Source of the DNA: Alicyclobacillus fastidiosus
GTDB taxonomy: Bacteria; Bacillota; Bacilli; Alicyclobacillales; Alicyclobacillaceae
Direction: 5' to 3'
Assembly (NCBI RefSeq): GCF_026651875.1
Contig: NZ_CP104067.1
Location: 1,426,001-1,490,000 of the forward strand
Length of the DNA: 64,000 nucleotides
This document shows, piece by piece, positions 34,906-43,200 of this stretch. The position numbers and the translations under genes are program-made. A model generated the notes under the pieces. It had not been told where the DNA came from. It was given only the letters and a program-made list of their open reading frames with translations, and made no database searches. Each line of letters begins with the position of its first letter. Position 1 is the first letter of the stretch.

Positions 34906-36087
34906 ATGCCTGACCTGATACGCGTCGCCATCGCTGGGTTGGGAACGGCTACACGCCTCATGCTCCGCGCACTGCTGTCCAACCCGACTATCGAGGTGGT
35001 TGCGGCGGCCTCTGTTCGGGAGGAGGAGCGACTCGCGTTCGCCAACGATTTTTCCATTCCCGCGTACGCAGACATCGACGAGCTCTGCGGTCTCGATGAT
35101 GTGGACGCGATTTACATTGCGACACCTACACATCTGCACGTCCATCACGTGCTGATGGCACTGGAACACGGTAAGCACGTCCTGGTGGAGAAGCCCTTGG
35201 CGACAGACTTGCCTTGTGCCAAACGGATGGTCGAAGCTGCCGAGAAGTTCGGTCGGGTGGTGATTGTCGGACATTCCCACAGCTTCGATGCCCCGATTCA
35301 AGCGATGCGAGACATCGTACACAGCGGGGGGTTAGGTGGGCTGCGAATGATTCACAGCTGGTGCTACACCGATTGGCTCTACCGACCCAGGGTGCCAGAG
35401 GAGCTGTCCACTGACTTGGGGGGCGGGGTCACCTTTCGGCAGGGCGCTCACCAGTTTGACGTCATTCGCTTCCTTGGAGGTGGCGCGCTGCGCAGCGTAC
35501 GCGCGTCCACTGGACGGTGGGATGCGCGTCGACCGACGGAGGGCAGCCACACTGTGTATTTGGAATTCGAGGACGGGGTTTGTGCAACCGCAGTCTACAG
35601 CGGATATGACCGCTTTCACAGCACGGAACTGACCTTTGGCATCGGCGAGTGGGGGCAACTAGCTCCGGATTGCGACCACTGCTATGGGTCTCACAGAAAA
35701 CGCAGCCTGCAGTTGACTACGGCGGAGGAATCGGTCATGAAGCGCGAACAGGCGGGGTACAAAACGGGTGACACACTACAGGAGCAGGGCGAACATCAAC
35801 CGTTTTTTGGACTTACCCTCGTCAGTTGCGAACGAGGAGATATTCGTCAGAGTCCAGAAGGGCTGTTTGTCTACGCGGATGACCGCATCATCGAGGTGGA
35901 ACTCCCGTCCACAAAGACGCCTCACGACCGGGTGGTGGAGGAATTTGTGGGCGCCGTCAACGGGTCGATTGAGCCCGTCCACACGGCACGGTGGGGGATG
36001 GCAACCCTTGAAGTGTGCTTAGCAGTCCTCGAATCTGCGAAACGACGAGAAGAAATCTATTTACACTACCAAGTCGCGACGGAGTAA
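34906..36087 (+). CDS. Gfo/Idh/MocA oxidoreductase, phthalate dihydrodiol dehydrogenase-like
   Basis: A 393-aa protein. The NAD(P)-binding start reads VAIAGLGTATRLML (residues 7-20), followed by IATPTHLHVHHV and the Gfo/Idh signature HVLVEKPLA. The C-terminal part contains YTDWLYRPRVPEELSTDLGGG and VTFRQGAHQFDVIRF, a pattern I associate with Pht4-type 4,5-dihydro-4,5-dihydroxyphthalate dehydrogenases. Such an enzyme rearomatises the dihydrodiol made by a Rieske dioxygenase; the Rieske gene follows after 37 bp. ATG 34906 has GAGGAGG upstream. An inositol- or sugar-dehydrogenase role is the alternative. Confidence 0.85.
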   Translation: MPDLIRVAIAGLGTATRLMLRALLSNPTIEVVAAASVREEERLAFANDFSIPAYADIDELCGLDDVDAIYIATPTHLHVHHVLMALEHGKHVLVEKPLATDLPCAKRMVEAAEKFGRVVIVGHSHSFDAPIQAMRDIVHSGGLGGLRMIHSWCYTDWLYRPRVPEELSTDLGGGVTFRQGAHQFDVIRFLGGGALRSVRASTGRWDARRPTEGSHTVYLEFEDGVCATAVYSGYDRFHSTELTFGIGEWGQLAPDCDHCYGSHRKRSLQLTTAEESVMKREQAGYKTGDTLQEQGEHQPFFGLTLVSCERGDIRQSPEGLFVYADDRIIEVELPSTKTPHDRVVEEFVGAVNGSIEPVHTARWGMATLEVCLAVLESAKRREEIYLHYQVATE

Positions 36088-36124
36088 TGCGACAGGATAT
36101 ACGAGCGAATGGAGGAACAGTACG

Positions 36125-37375
36125 ATGCTCAATCAGGAACGAAACACGATGTTGACGAGTGTTGGACCAGGGACGCCAATGGGAAACTTGTTTCGCCGCT
36201 ACTGGCTCCCTATCGCCGCAGCATCTGAGTTGGAAGGCGAGTGGACGAAAAAGGTCCGATTGCTTGGTGAGGATCTTGTGCTCTATCGGGATCGAAGTGG
36301 GAAACTGGGGCTCATCGGAGAGCGGTGTGCGCACCGCGGCGTGTCGATGACGTGCGGCATTCCCGAGGAAAACGGCTTGCGATGTCCCTACCACGGATGG
36401 CTGTACGACGCGACGGGCCAGTGTTTGGAGCAGCCCAACGAGCCATCGACCAGCACGTTTAAGGACAAAGTTAAGCTTCCCGCGTACGAGGTGGAGGAAC
36501 TGGGGGGATTGATATTTGCCTACCTTGGCCCCAAACCAGCCCCCCTGTTGCCTCGCTATGATCTGTTCGTTCGCGACAATGTGATTCGTACCATCGGATA
36601 CGCCGTCATTCCGTGTAACTGGATGCAAATTATGGAGAACTCCCTCGATCCAACGCACTTGGAGTGGTTGCACGGGCGGTATTTTCAATACGTGTTCGAG
36701 CGCGAGGGACGGCCGCAGGACAGTTGGCCCATCAGTAAGCATCACCAAAAAATTGGCTTCGATTTGTTCGATCACGGCATCATCAAACGCCGCGTTTTGG
36801 AGGGGCAGACGGAAGATTGTGAGGATTGGGTGGTCGGACATCCAGTGGTATTTCCGAATATGTTGCGGGTGGGCGACCTAGGGGCCCATTCTTTTCAAAT
36901 TCGTGTGCCGATGGATGATACGCATACCTATCATATTTGGTACACGTGTTTCGTTCCGAACGAAGGAGTGCAGGTGCCAAACGATTATCCCATCTCTCTG
37001 TACGAGGCTCCGCTCAAGGATGCCAATGGAAAGTTCATTACCGACTACATTGACGGTCAGGACATGATGAGCTGGGTGACGCAAGGGGAAATCGCGGATA
37101 GAACGACAGAGAGACTTGGCACATCTGACAAAGGCATTATCATGTACCGGCAGTTGCTGATGCAGGAATTAGCCAGGGTGGAGAAAGGCGAGGACCCGAT
37201 GTGCGTGGTTCGCGATCCCGCCCAAAACGACGTGATTGTTCTTCCGCAGGAAGAGAACAAATACGGTGTTGGAGATCTCCTGTCGAGTATCGCGAAAGAT
37301 TGGAACACCAGATATGCCCCGAACATCGACGAGATTATTCTTCTGTGCAAGGGGAAAGTGGAGGAAAATGTCTAA
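36125..37375 (+). CDS. Rieske non-heme iron oxygenase, alpha subunit (module 2)
   Basis: A 416-aa oxygenase with the Rieske ligands Cys68-x-His70 and Cys87-x2-His90 (CAHRGVS ... CPYHGW) and a catalytic iron region ENSLDPTHLEWLHGRYF. It is a paralogue of the Rieske protein at 18562 but with a clearly different catalytic domain, implying another substrate. GGAGGA precedes ATG 36125. It is transcribed with a dihydrodiol dehydrogenase-like gene and a CxxC mini-protein. No flavin/ferredoxin reductase gene is present nearby. Confidence 0.88.
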   Translation: MLNQERNTMLTSVGPGTPMGNLFRRYWLPIAAASELEGEWTKKVRLLGEDLVLYRDRSGKLGLIGERCAHRGVSMTCGIPEENGLRCPYHGWLYDATGQCLEQPNEPSTSTFKDKVKLPAYEVEELGGLIFAYLGPKPAPLLPRYDLFVRDNVIRTIGYAVIPCNWMQIMENSLDPTHLEWLHGRYFQYVFEREGRPQDSWPISKHHQKIGFDLFDHGIIKRRVLEGQTEDCEDWVVGHPVVFPNMLRVGDLGAHSFQIRVPMDDTHTYHIWYTCFVPNEGVQVPNDYPISLYEAPLKDANGKFITDYIDGQDMMSWVTQGEIADRTTERLGTSDKGIIMYRQLLMQELARVEKGEDPMCVVRDPAQNDVIVLPQEENKYGVGDLLSSIAKDWNTRYAPNIDEIILLCKGKVEENV

Positions 37376-37390
37376 CTGGGGGAGCTGAGC

Positions 37391-37594
37391 TTGGGGAAAC
37401 ACACGCAGCATCTACTTGATTGGGTACAGTTTTGTCCGCATTGTGGCGGGTCCTTAGAAGATCCACGCAATTTGGTCAACGAGTTTTCATTGGCGGACAG
37501 TTCCATCTGCTTTTGGTGGTGCTATTCTTGTGGCGCGAAGGGGGAAATCGCAGAGATTCAACGGGTGACTGCGCCTGAGTTGGTCGAAGGCTGA
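37391..37594 (+). CDS. Small CxxC-CxxC protein (zinc ribbon or rubredoxin-like)
   Basis: A 67-aa protein read from TTG 37391, with GGGGGAG 6 nt upstream, only 15 bp after the Rieske stop. It contains FCPHCGG and, 25 residues later, CYSCGAKGE, so four cysteines arranged as in a zinc ribbon or a rubredoxin (rubredoxin spacing is usually about 29). Its tight linkage to a Rieske oxygenase that has no visible reductase raises the idea of an electron-transfer or assembly role, but zinc binding is equally possible. Confidence 0.65.
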   Translation: MGKHTQHLLDWVQFCPHCGGSLEDPRNLVNEFSLADSSICFWWCYSCGAKGEIAEIQRVTAPELVEG

Positions 37595-37632
37595 GATTTA
37601 ACTAGATTGCGCCATCGAAATGTAACATCGAG

Positions 37633-37665
37633 GAAGACACTGTCGAAGCGGACGGTGTCTTCTTT
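37633..37665 (+). terminator. Intrinsic terminator after the second Rieske module
   Basis: GAAGACACTGTC (37633-37644) pairs with GACGGTGTCTTC (37651-37662), 12 bp with one mismatch and a 6-nt loop, then TTT. It lies about 40 bp after the last gene. Confidence 0.75.
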
Positions 37666-37902
37666 GGCTTTGTCGTAATTTCCCGAGCAATGACGATGGG
37701 CAGATGTGGATGCGCGTACTGTACGTTGACCACCGGTTCACGAAGGGTCATTCAAGTAAAGTACCGTTAACGAAAAAGGCTATCGTCTCTAGCTCAGGTG
37801 CCAGAGCGGCATCGGGCAGGGAAATCCGATGTGATGCCTGGGGCCATTCCATTGTACAATAAGGAAAGTCTGAATACTCCTATCATTATGGAGGAACCCG
37901 GT

Positions 37903-39030
37903 ATGGAACATGGAGTGAAGCATCGTTGGCGGATGGTTGTCAAGGTGGGATCGAGTTCGATTACGGACCACCGAGGCAGATTATCGTTGGAAAAAATGAG
38001 ACGCGTCGTAGCCCAACTGGCTGCTCTTCAGAAGTCAGGAAGATGTCAAGTGATTCTAGTGTCGTCTGGCGCGATTGCGGCGGGCCTGGGCAAGCTTGGA
38101 TGGAACCGAGCGAGCATTACGCTTCCCGAGAAACAGGCGGCTGCTGCTGTAGGACAAACCCTTTTAATGGAAACCTATGAACGGTTGTTCGGTCAAGAGG
38201 ATATCGTCGTTGGTCAATTGTTGTTGACGCGGTTGGATATTGAGGACCGCAAACGGTTTGTCCATATTCGCAACACCATCCTCACGCTGTTGCACAACGG
38301 TATTGTGCCGATTGTCAACGAAAATGACACGGTTGCCGTCGATGAAATCCGCTTTGGTGACAACGACTCCCTGGCCAGTTTGACCGCACTTGTGTCGGAG
38401 GCGGAGCGGCTCGTGTTGCTGACCGATATCGATGGTTTGTACACGGGAGATCCGAAGGCGGATGCGAGTGCAACACGTCTATCTGAAATCTGGGAAATTA
38501 CGAGAGAGATCGAGTCGATTGCAGGCGGCGCAGGCAGTTCCGTCGGAACGGGCGGGATGAGGACGAAGATCTCCGCGGCCAAAGCGGCTGTGCAGTCAGG
38601 GATCGATGTCGTCATTGCCTCGAGTGAGGAATCGCGGGTGCTTTTGCGAATTGCTGACGGTGAAGCGGTGGGGACCTTGTTTCACGCGCGGCCAGAACCG
38701 CTGGCTCACAGAAAATCTTGGCTGATTCATGGGCCGCAACCCGGTGGTGTGCTCGTCATCGACGAGGGTGCGGTTCAGGCGCTGGTCGCCCAGGCAGGCA
38801 GTCTACTTCTACCGGGGGTCATGCAGGTTCAAGGGGACTTCCAGGAGGGGACCACGGTGGCCCTTGCCAACACCACGGGACATGTCGTCGGGAAGGGAAT
38901 CACAAATTTTTCAGCCCGGGATCTGGATACCCTCGTACATCGAAGACAATCGGGGGAGCGGCTTTACAACGTGACTGAGGTGGTACATCGCAACAACATG
39001 GTCGTATTGGAAGGTGGGGTGTTAGGATGA
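37903..39030 (+). CDS. proB: Glutamate 5-kinase
   Basis: A 375-aa enzyme that phosphorylates glutamate, the first step of proline synthesis. The amino-acid kinase domain reads VVKVGSSSI (residues 12-20), VILVSSGAIAAGLGKLGW, VNENDTVAVDEIRFGDNDSLASLTA, and GTGGMRTKISAAKAA; the C-terminal third (about 280-370) is a PUA domain. ATG 37903 has GGAGG 8 nt upstream; a longer frame from 37798 lacks a ribosome site. A -10 like TACAAT lies at 37855-37860. The stop overlaps the proA start by 4 nt (ATGA). Confidence 0.95.
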   Translation: MEHGVKHRWRMVVKVGSSSITDHRGRLSLEKMRRVVAQLAALQKSGRCQVILVSSGAIAAGLGKLGWNRASITLPEKQAAAAVGQTLLMETYERLFGQEDIVVGQLLLTRLDIEDRKRFVHIRNTILTLLHNGIVPIVNENDTVAVDEIRFGDNDSLASLTALVSEAERLVLLTDIDGLYTGDPKADASATRLSEIWEITREIESIAGGAGSSVGTGGMRTKISAAKAAVQSGIDVVIASSEESRVLLRIADGEAVGTLFHARPEPLAHRKSWLIHGPQPGGVLVIDEGAVQALVAQAGSLLLPGVMQVQGDFQEGTTVALANTTGHVVGKGITNFSARDLDTLVHRRQSGERLYNVTEVVHRNNMVVLEGGVLG

Positions 39031-40334
39031 CAGAGGCGCATCTAGTAGAGAGCGGCGCACAGGCCGAGTTGGGGGCATACATCGCGCACAAACTGCATCA
39101 GGCCAGGGGTGCGAGCCGAGTGCTTGCGGTGGCGTCTACTTCGGTGAAAAATGAGGCCTTACATCAGATGGCAGATGCGTTGTGGAACAATCGTGAGGAA
39201 ATCCTCGCGGCCAACGAGGAGGACGTGCGTGCAGCCGAGGCGGCAGGCCAACCGGCGTCGCGGATTGATCGACTGATGTTGAACGAGCATCGAATTCGGC
39301 AAATGATGGACGGCCTTTGCCAAGTCGCACAGTTGGAGGATCCGATCGGTGAGCGATTGGACACGATTCTCCACCCGAACGGCATGCGAATCGAAAAGGT
39401 TCGAGTCCCGATGGGGGTTATTGCCATGGTTTATGAGTCGAGGCCAAACGTGACGGTTGACGCGGTCGGATTGTGTATCAAGACGGGGAACGCGGCCGTG
39501 CTCCGGGGTGGCCGGGAGGCCTTGCGGTCAAATATTGCGCTCGTTCGCGCGCTTCACAAGGGACTCCAGACGAGTGGAGTGCCAAGCGAAGCGCTTCAGT
39601 TCGTCGAGCGCACCGAACGCGAGTCTGTCGATTTGCTGATCCGCGCCGTGGGACTCGTCGATTTGGTGATTCCACGCGGCGGCGCAGGATTGATTGAGCG
39701 CGTCGTGCGCCACGCACAAGTGCCTGTGATCGAAACGGGCGTCGGCAATTGTCACGTGTACGTCGATGCCTCGGCAGATGTCGCGAAGGCACGTGACATT
39801 ATCACGAACGCAAAAACGCAGCGCCCGTCCGTATGTAACGCGGCAGAGACTCTGCTCGTGCACAAAAGTGTGGCTAGCGCATGGTTACCCGAAATCGTTC
39901 CACACTTGGTCCGCCTCGGTGTGCAGGTGCGGGGGTGTGAGCAATCGCTCTCCATCCTACGCGACGAGGGATTTTCGGATGTCTCGGCGGCGACAAAAGA
40001 GGATTGGTCGACAGAGTATCTCGATCTCATCTTGGCGGTGAAAGTGGTCGATAGTCTCGACGCCGCGATTGAACATATTACAGAATACGGCACTCTTCAT
40101 TCAGAAGTCATCGTGACCGAAAGCGAAGAGGCTGCAGCTGAATTTCTGTCGCGCGTCGACGCGGCGGTGGTCTATCATAATGCCTCCTCTCGGTTCACAG
40201 ACGGTTTTGAATTCGGATTCGGTGCAGAGATCGGCATCTCCACGCAAAAACTGCACGCGCGTGGACCGATGGGTCTTCGCGAGATGACCAGCTATAAGTA
40301 CATCGTGCGCGGAGACGGCCAAGTCCGTGGCTAG
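39027..40334 (+). CDS. proA: Gamma-glutamyl phosphate reductase
   Basis: A 435-aa NADPH-dependent enzyme that reduces gamma-glutamyl phosphate to glutamate semialdehyde. It has the aldehyde dehydrogenase-like fold with VPMGVIAMVYESRPNVTVDA, GNAAVLRGGREA, and the catalytic Cys in TQRPSVCNAAETLLVH. Start overlaps proB by 4 nt, the classic proBA coupling. Housekeeping genes embedded between catabolic modules suggest the flanking modules were inserted around them. Confidence 0.95.
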   Translation: MTEAHLVESGAQAELGAYIAHKLHQARGASRVLAVASTSVKNEALHQMADALWNNREEILAANEEDVRAAEAAGQPASRIDRLMLNEHRIRQMMDGLCQVAQLEDPIGERLDTILHPNGMRIEKVRVPMGVIAMVYESRPNVTVDAVGLCIKTGNAAVLRGGREALRSNIALVRALHKGLQTSGVPSEALQFVERTERESVDLLIRAVGLVDLVIPRGGAGLIERVVRHAQVPVIETGVGNCHVYVDASADVAKARDIITNAKTQRPSVCNAAETLLVHKSVASAWLPEIVPHLVRLGVQVRGCEQSLSILRDEGFSDVSAATKEDWSTEYLDLILAVKVVDSLDAAIEHITEYGTLHSEVIVTESEEAAAEFLSRVDAAVVYHNASSRFTDGFEFGFGAEIGISTQKLHARGPMGLREMTSYKYIVRGDGQVRG

Positions 40335-40771
40335 TCGAGGGGCGCGGCGCGGCTGAGTGAATGGTGGTTGAGTAATGAGTTACCGAAGCTCAGCTACGCC
40401 GTGTGCCTCGCGTCTCACCATGCGGGCCGAGCGTCCCTGAACGTAGTTCGACCCGCCCCATCCTTCGCAATTCTCCCTTTCTATCCCCCACGTTCATCCA
40501 TTTCCGATATTGCGAATCATTTCTGGTCCTCGCAAGACGTGCAGTAACTGCAGGTTTAGGATAACGGATATCAACGAACGACGTTTCTCACAAAGGGGAT
40601 GGTCAAATTTCAACAGCCGTAGTAAACGTTATCTTTGAATCCGTCACATAGATGAATGTTCTGCAATGCCGCGTGAAAGGGCTTCCATATTTTATTCGGC
40701 ATCACAGATCAGGCGGCTTGGATGAACATGCATTGCGTGACCATTCCCCGCAGTGGGAGATACGTCGATGG
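40335..40771. other. Intergenic stretch after proA
   Basis: About 440 bases. Open frames here lack ribosome sites and resemble no family. Part of it may be a 5' extension of the following MFS gene (from ATG 40652), but the region between 40652 and 40772 has no conserved features. I see no clear terminator for proBA. Confidence 0.35.
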
Positions 40772-42022
40772 ATGGGGGTTTGGGGGTTGGATCGTCGCCG
40801 ATTGATTATCGTGACCATACTGTGTGGTCTGGGGTATATGGTGTATTCGGTGGATCGTATGGTGATGTCGTCATCTGTCGGCCTCATCGCGAAGCAATTC
40901 CACATGACAAAGGGCACCTCGGGGCTTATGATGAGCTCGTTCTTTTATGGATTTGTCGTACTTCTGTTCATCGGCGGGATTTTGTCTGATAAGTTCACCG
41001 GCAAGACGGTACTCATTTGGGGATTGTCTCTTTTTTCACTTGCGACGGGGGCGACGGGTCTCGCCACTGGGTTTGGAACGATGTTGGTGTATCGGATTAT
41101 CACCGGCCTTGGCGAAGGGCTGTTCTGGCCGGCCGCCTCGCAGGAAATCACATTGGTCTCCACCGCGAAACAGCGCACCACGGTGATGTCGATTTACTGG
41201 TCCGGATATCCGATCGGTGGATTTTTGGGGACCTGGTTGGGCGCCCTGATTGGCTCACATGACGGTTGGCGCCCTGTGTTCATCGTGGCGTTTGTCCTCG
41301 GGGCCATCGTCGCCGTGCTCTACGGTGTACTCGTGCGCAGCGATGGGGCGGGAAAGACCGCAAACAGCGCGAAAGTACAACTCACAGAGGGTGTTCCTAT
41401 CCGCGAGATCTTTCGTCAGCCGACGGTCGTGGCGCTCGGCGTCTTCTATCTGTTGCTGATGTCTGGTTGGTGGATTGTGCTCTTGTGGGCTCCAACGTTC
41501 ATGGAGGCACAGAAGCACATGAGCTTGACGACGGGCGGCACGATTGCCAGCCTCATGGGGTTGTCCGGGGCCCTGGGTGGCATTTTGATTGGCCGCTACT
41601 GTGACAAAGGGGCCATCGGGCGACGTAAAGTCGTGCTTGTGTGGATCTCGATTCTCACGGCCGTGATGATGGCGTTGATGGTCGTTGGATTGCCGACGTG
41701 GCTGTTGGTGATTGTGGTGCTCCTGCTCGGCTTCTTTGGTTACCCCATCACGCCGGTGGTGCTCTCCATCGCTTCGCAGGTGGTACCTGAGGGCGTTGCG
41801 GGTTCGGCGATTGGGTTCGTCATGAACGTCGGGATGCTGGCCGGCGCTATCACACCGGCCCTCGCAGGATTTTTGCAGGAGAACGTGGCCATGTCGACCG
41901 TCTGGATTTTAGCCGCTGTGCTGCAATTGATCAGTTGCTTGGCACTTTTGTTTACCGGGGTGTTGCGCAGCGCCAAGTCGTCGGATCACGTGGGACATTC
42001 CGCAGACACACCGGCGCGCTGA
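40772..42022 (+). CDS. MFS transporter of the glycerate-directed cassette
   Basis: A 416-aa carrier with twelve likely membrane segments and the hexuronate/sugar-acid-like pattern MVYSVDRMVMSSSVGLI in helix 1 and GGILSDKFTGK in the first loop; a GEGLFWPAASQE segment resembles anion:cation symporters for sugar acids. I chose ATG 40772 (GGGAG about 11 nt upstream); an in-frame ATG at 40652 adds 40 residues that are not conserved-looking. It precedes an AraC regulator and a sugar catabolic operon, so it likely imports the sugar or sugar acid. Confidence 0.8.
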   Translation: MGVWGLDRRRLIIVTILCGLGYMVYSVDRMVMSSSVGLIAKQFHMTKGTSGLMMSSFFYGFVVLLFIGGILSDKFTGKTVLIWGLSLFSLATGATGLATGFGTMLVYRIITGLGEGLFWPAASQEITLVSTAKQRTTVMSIYWSGYPIGGFLGTWLGALIGSHDGWRPVFIVAFVLGAIVAVLYGVLVRSDGAGKTANSAKVQLTEGVPIREIFRQPTVVALGVFYLLLMSGWWIVLLWAPTFMEAQKHMSLTTGGTIASLMGLSGALGGILIGRYCDKGAIGRRKVVLVWISILTAVMMALMVVGLPTWLLVIVVLLLGFFGYPITPVVLSIASQVVPEGVAGSAIGFVMNVGMLAGAITPALAGFLQENVAMSTVWILAAVLQLISCLALLFTGVLRSAKSSDHVGHSADTPAR

Positions 42023-42102
42023 TGGTCGCGAGAAGCCGACGCGGTGGCGTCGCTTCACGAGTTCGGGAACATCACAGGAGACAAGTGATTGCTGTGGCTC
42101 GA

Positions 42103-42143
42103 AGGATACACAGAGAGGACGCATCTCGGTGTATCCTGTTTTT
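42103..42143 (+). terminator. Intrinsic terminator after the MFS gene
   Basis: AGGATACAC (42103-42111) pairs with GTGTATCCT (42129-42137) with additional inner pairs, then GTTTTT to 42143. It lies about 80 bp beyond the MFS stop, before the AraC gene. Confidence 0.82.
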
Positions 42144-42214
42144 GTGCAAAGGAGGATCGTGTGTCGTGTCTAAGTGTTTACGGTGACAACCAAATCAAGA
42201 TGGGATGACAGCAA

Positions 42215-43024
42215 ATGGGACTCCGCGATGTGCCGTTGGCGAAAAGTGGAATACTACTGTATGAGAGTAAGCATTTGCAGGGCGAGGTCGTCACCCCGCA
42301 TCACCACACAATCTATCAAATTCTGTACATCCTGAGCGGCGATGGCATCATTACGCTTCATAACCAGCCGTATGAAGTCACGAATGACCAGATGGTGCTG
42401 ATTGCCCCGTACACGGAACACGCGGTCTACGCCCGCTCGCGCATGACTCTCCTGGTCTTAGCATTTGGTGACTTCCTCGAAGATCTCACTGGCACCAAGG
42501 AACTGTTCTCCACGGCGTTTCGAACGTCGAAATATCACATGCTGGACTCGATGTCCGCGAATGAACTGCGCGACTCGTTTCGGAAAATCCTTTACGAGCA
42601 GAGTTTACAAGGCAGCTTTTCCGATTTGGCGATTCGCGGGCACTTGCTGCACGTGCTGTTGACGCTCACGAGATCTTTTGAAGTCGAGCATTTTCGCGAC
42701 TCAAATGCACATCGAGCGAACGTGTTGCGCCACTATATCGAGGCGCACTACTACCGCCGGTTATCCGCGGAGGATCTCGCGGGCCGCCTGAAGATTACCT
42801 CGCGGCACATGAACGCCATCTTCAAGGAGCAGTTTCACATTACCCCGATTCAATATCTGAACGACGTGCGGGTGAAGCACGCAAAGGCACTGCTCCTTGG
42901 CACGGACAAGGAGATTATCTCGATTTGCTTCGAGGTTGGGTTTGAGACGATTTCGACGTTTTATCGGGCGTTCAAACGCAAGGTAGGAATGTCGCCGCAA
43001 CAGTTTCGAAAGGCGCCATCGTGA
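42215..43024 (+). CDS. AraC-family regulator with N-terminal cupin
   Basis: A 269-aa regulator. The N-terminal sugar-sensing cupin contains TPHHHTIYQILYILSGDG (residues about 27-44). The C-terminal double HTH (about 170-265) reads LSAEDLAGRLKITSRHMNAIFKEQFHITPIQYLNDVRVKHAKALL and ISICFEVGFETISTFYRAFKRKVGMSPQQFR. It lies between the MFS gene and the Gfo/Idh-DUF993 operon and most likely activates them in response to the imported sugar. Confidence 0.9.
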   Translation: MGLRDVPLAKSGILLYESKHLQGEVVTPHHHTIYQILYILSGDGIITLHNQPYEVTNDQMVLIAPYTEHAVYARSRMTLLVLAFGDFLEDLTGTKELFSTAFRTSKYHMLDSMSANELRDSFRKILYEQSLQGSFSDLAIRGHLLHVLLTLTRSFEVEHFRDSNAHRANVLRHYIEAHYYRRLSAEDLAGRLKITSRHMNAIFKEQFHITPIQYLNDVRVKHAKALLLGTDKEIISICFEVGFETISTFYRAFKRKVGMSPQQFRKAPS

Positions 43025-43200
43025 CGTCGCGCGTGCCCACGATGGGTTCACCGGTGCTGACTTCATCGCTGCCTTCAGTCTCACTTCCGGTTTTGCGAAT
43101 CATTTCTGTGCCTGATAAGACCTGCCTTTGTGACACGTGATACCGTATCTCTGTAATCGTCGTAACGCTGGGATGAGGAAGATTCGGAGGGGGTTAGGAG

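Noticed and set aside
37600-37902. A T-box or proline riboswitch before proBA
   Set aside because: I found no T-box core sequence (TGGGTGG-like with antiterminator) in this region, only the terminator of the previous operon and a -10-like TACAAT.
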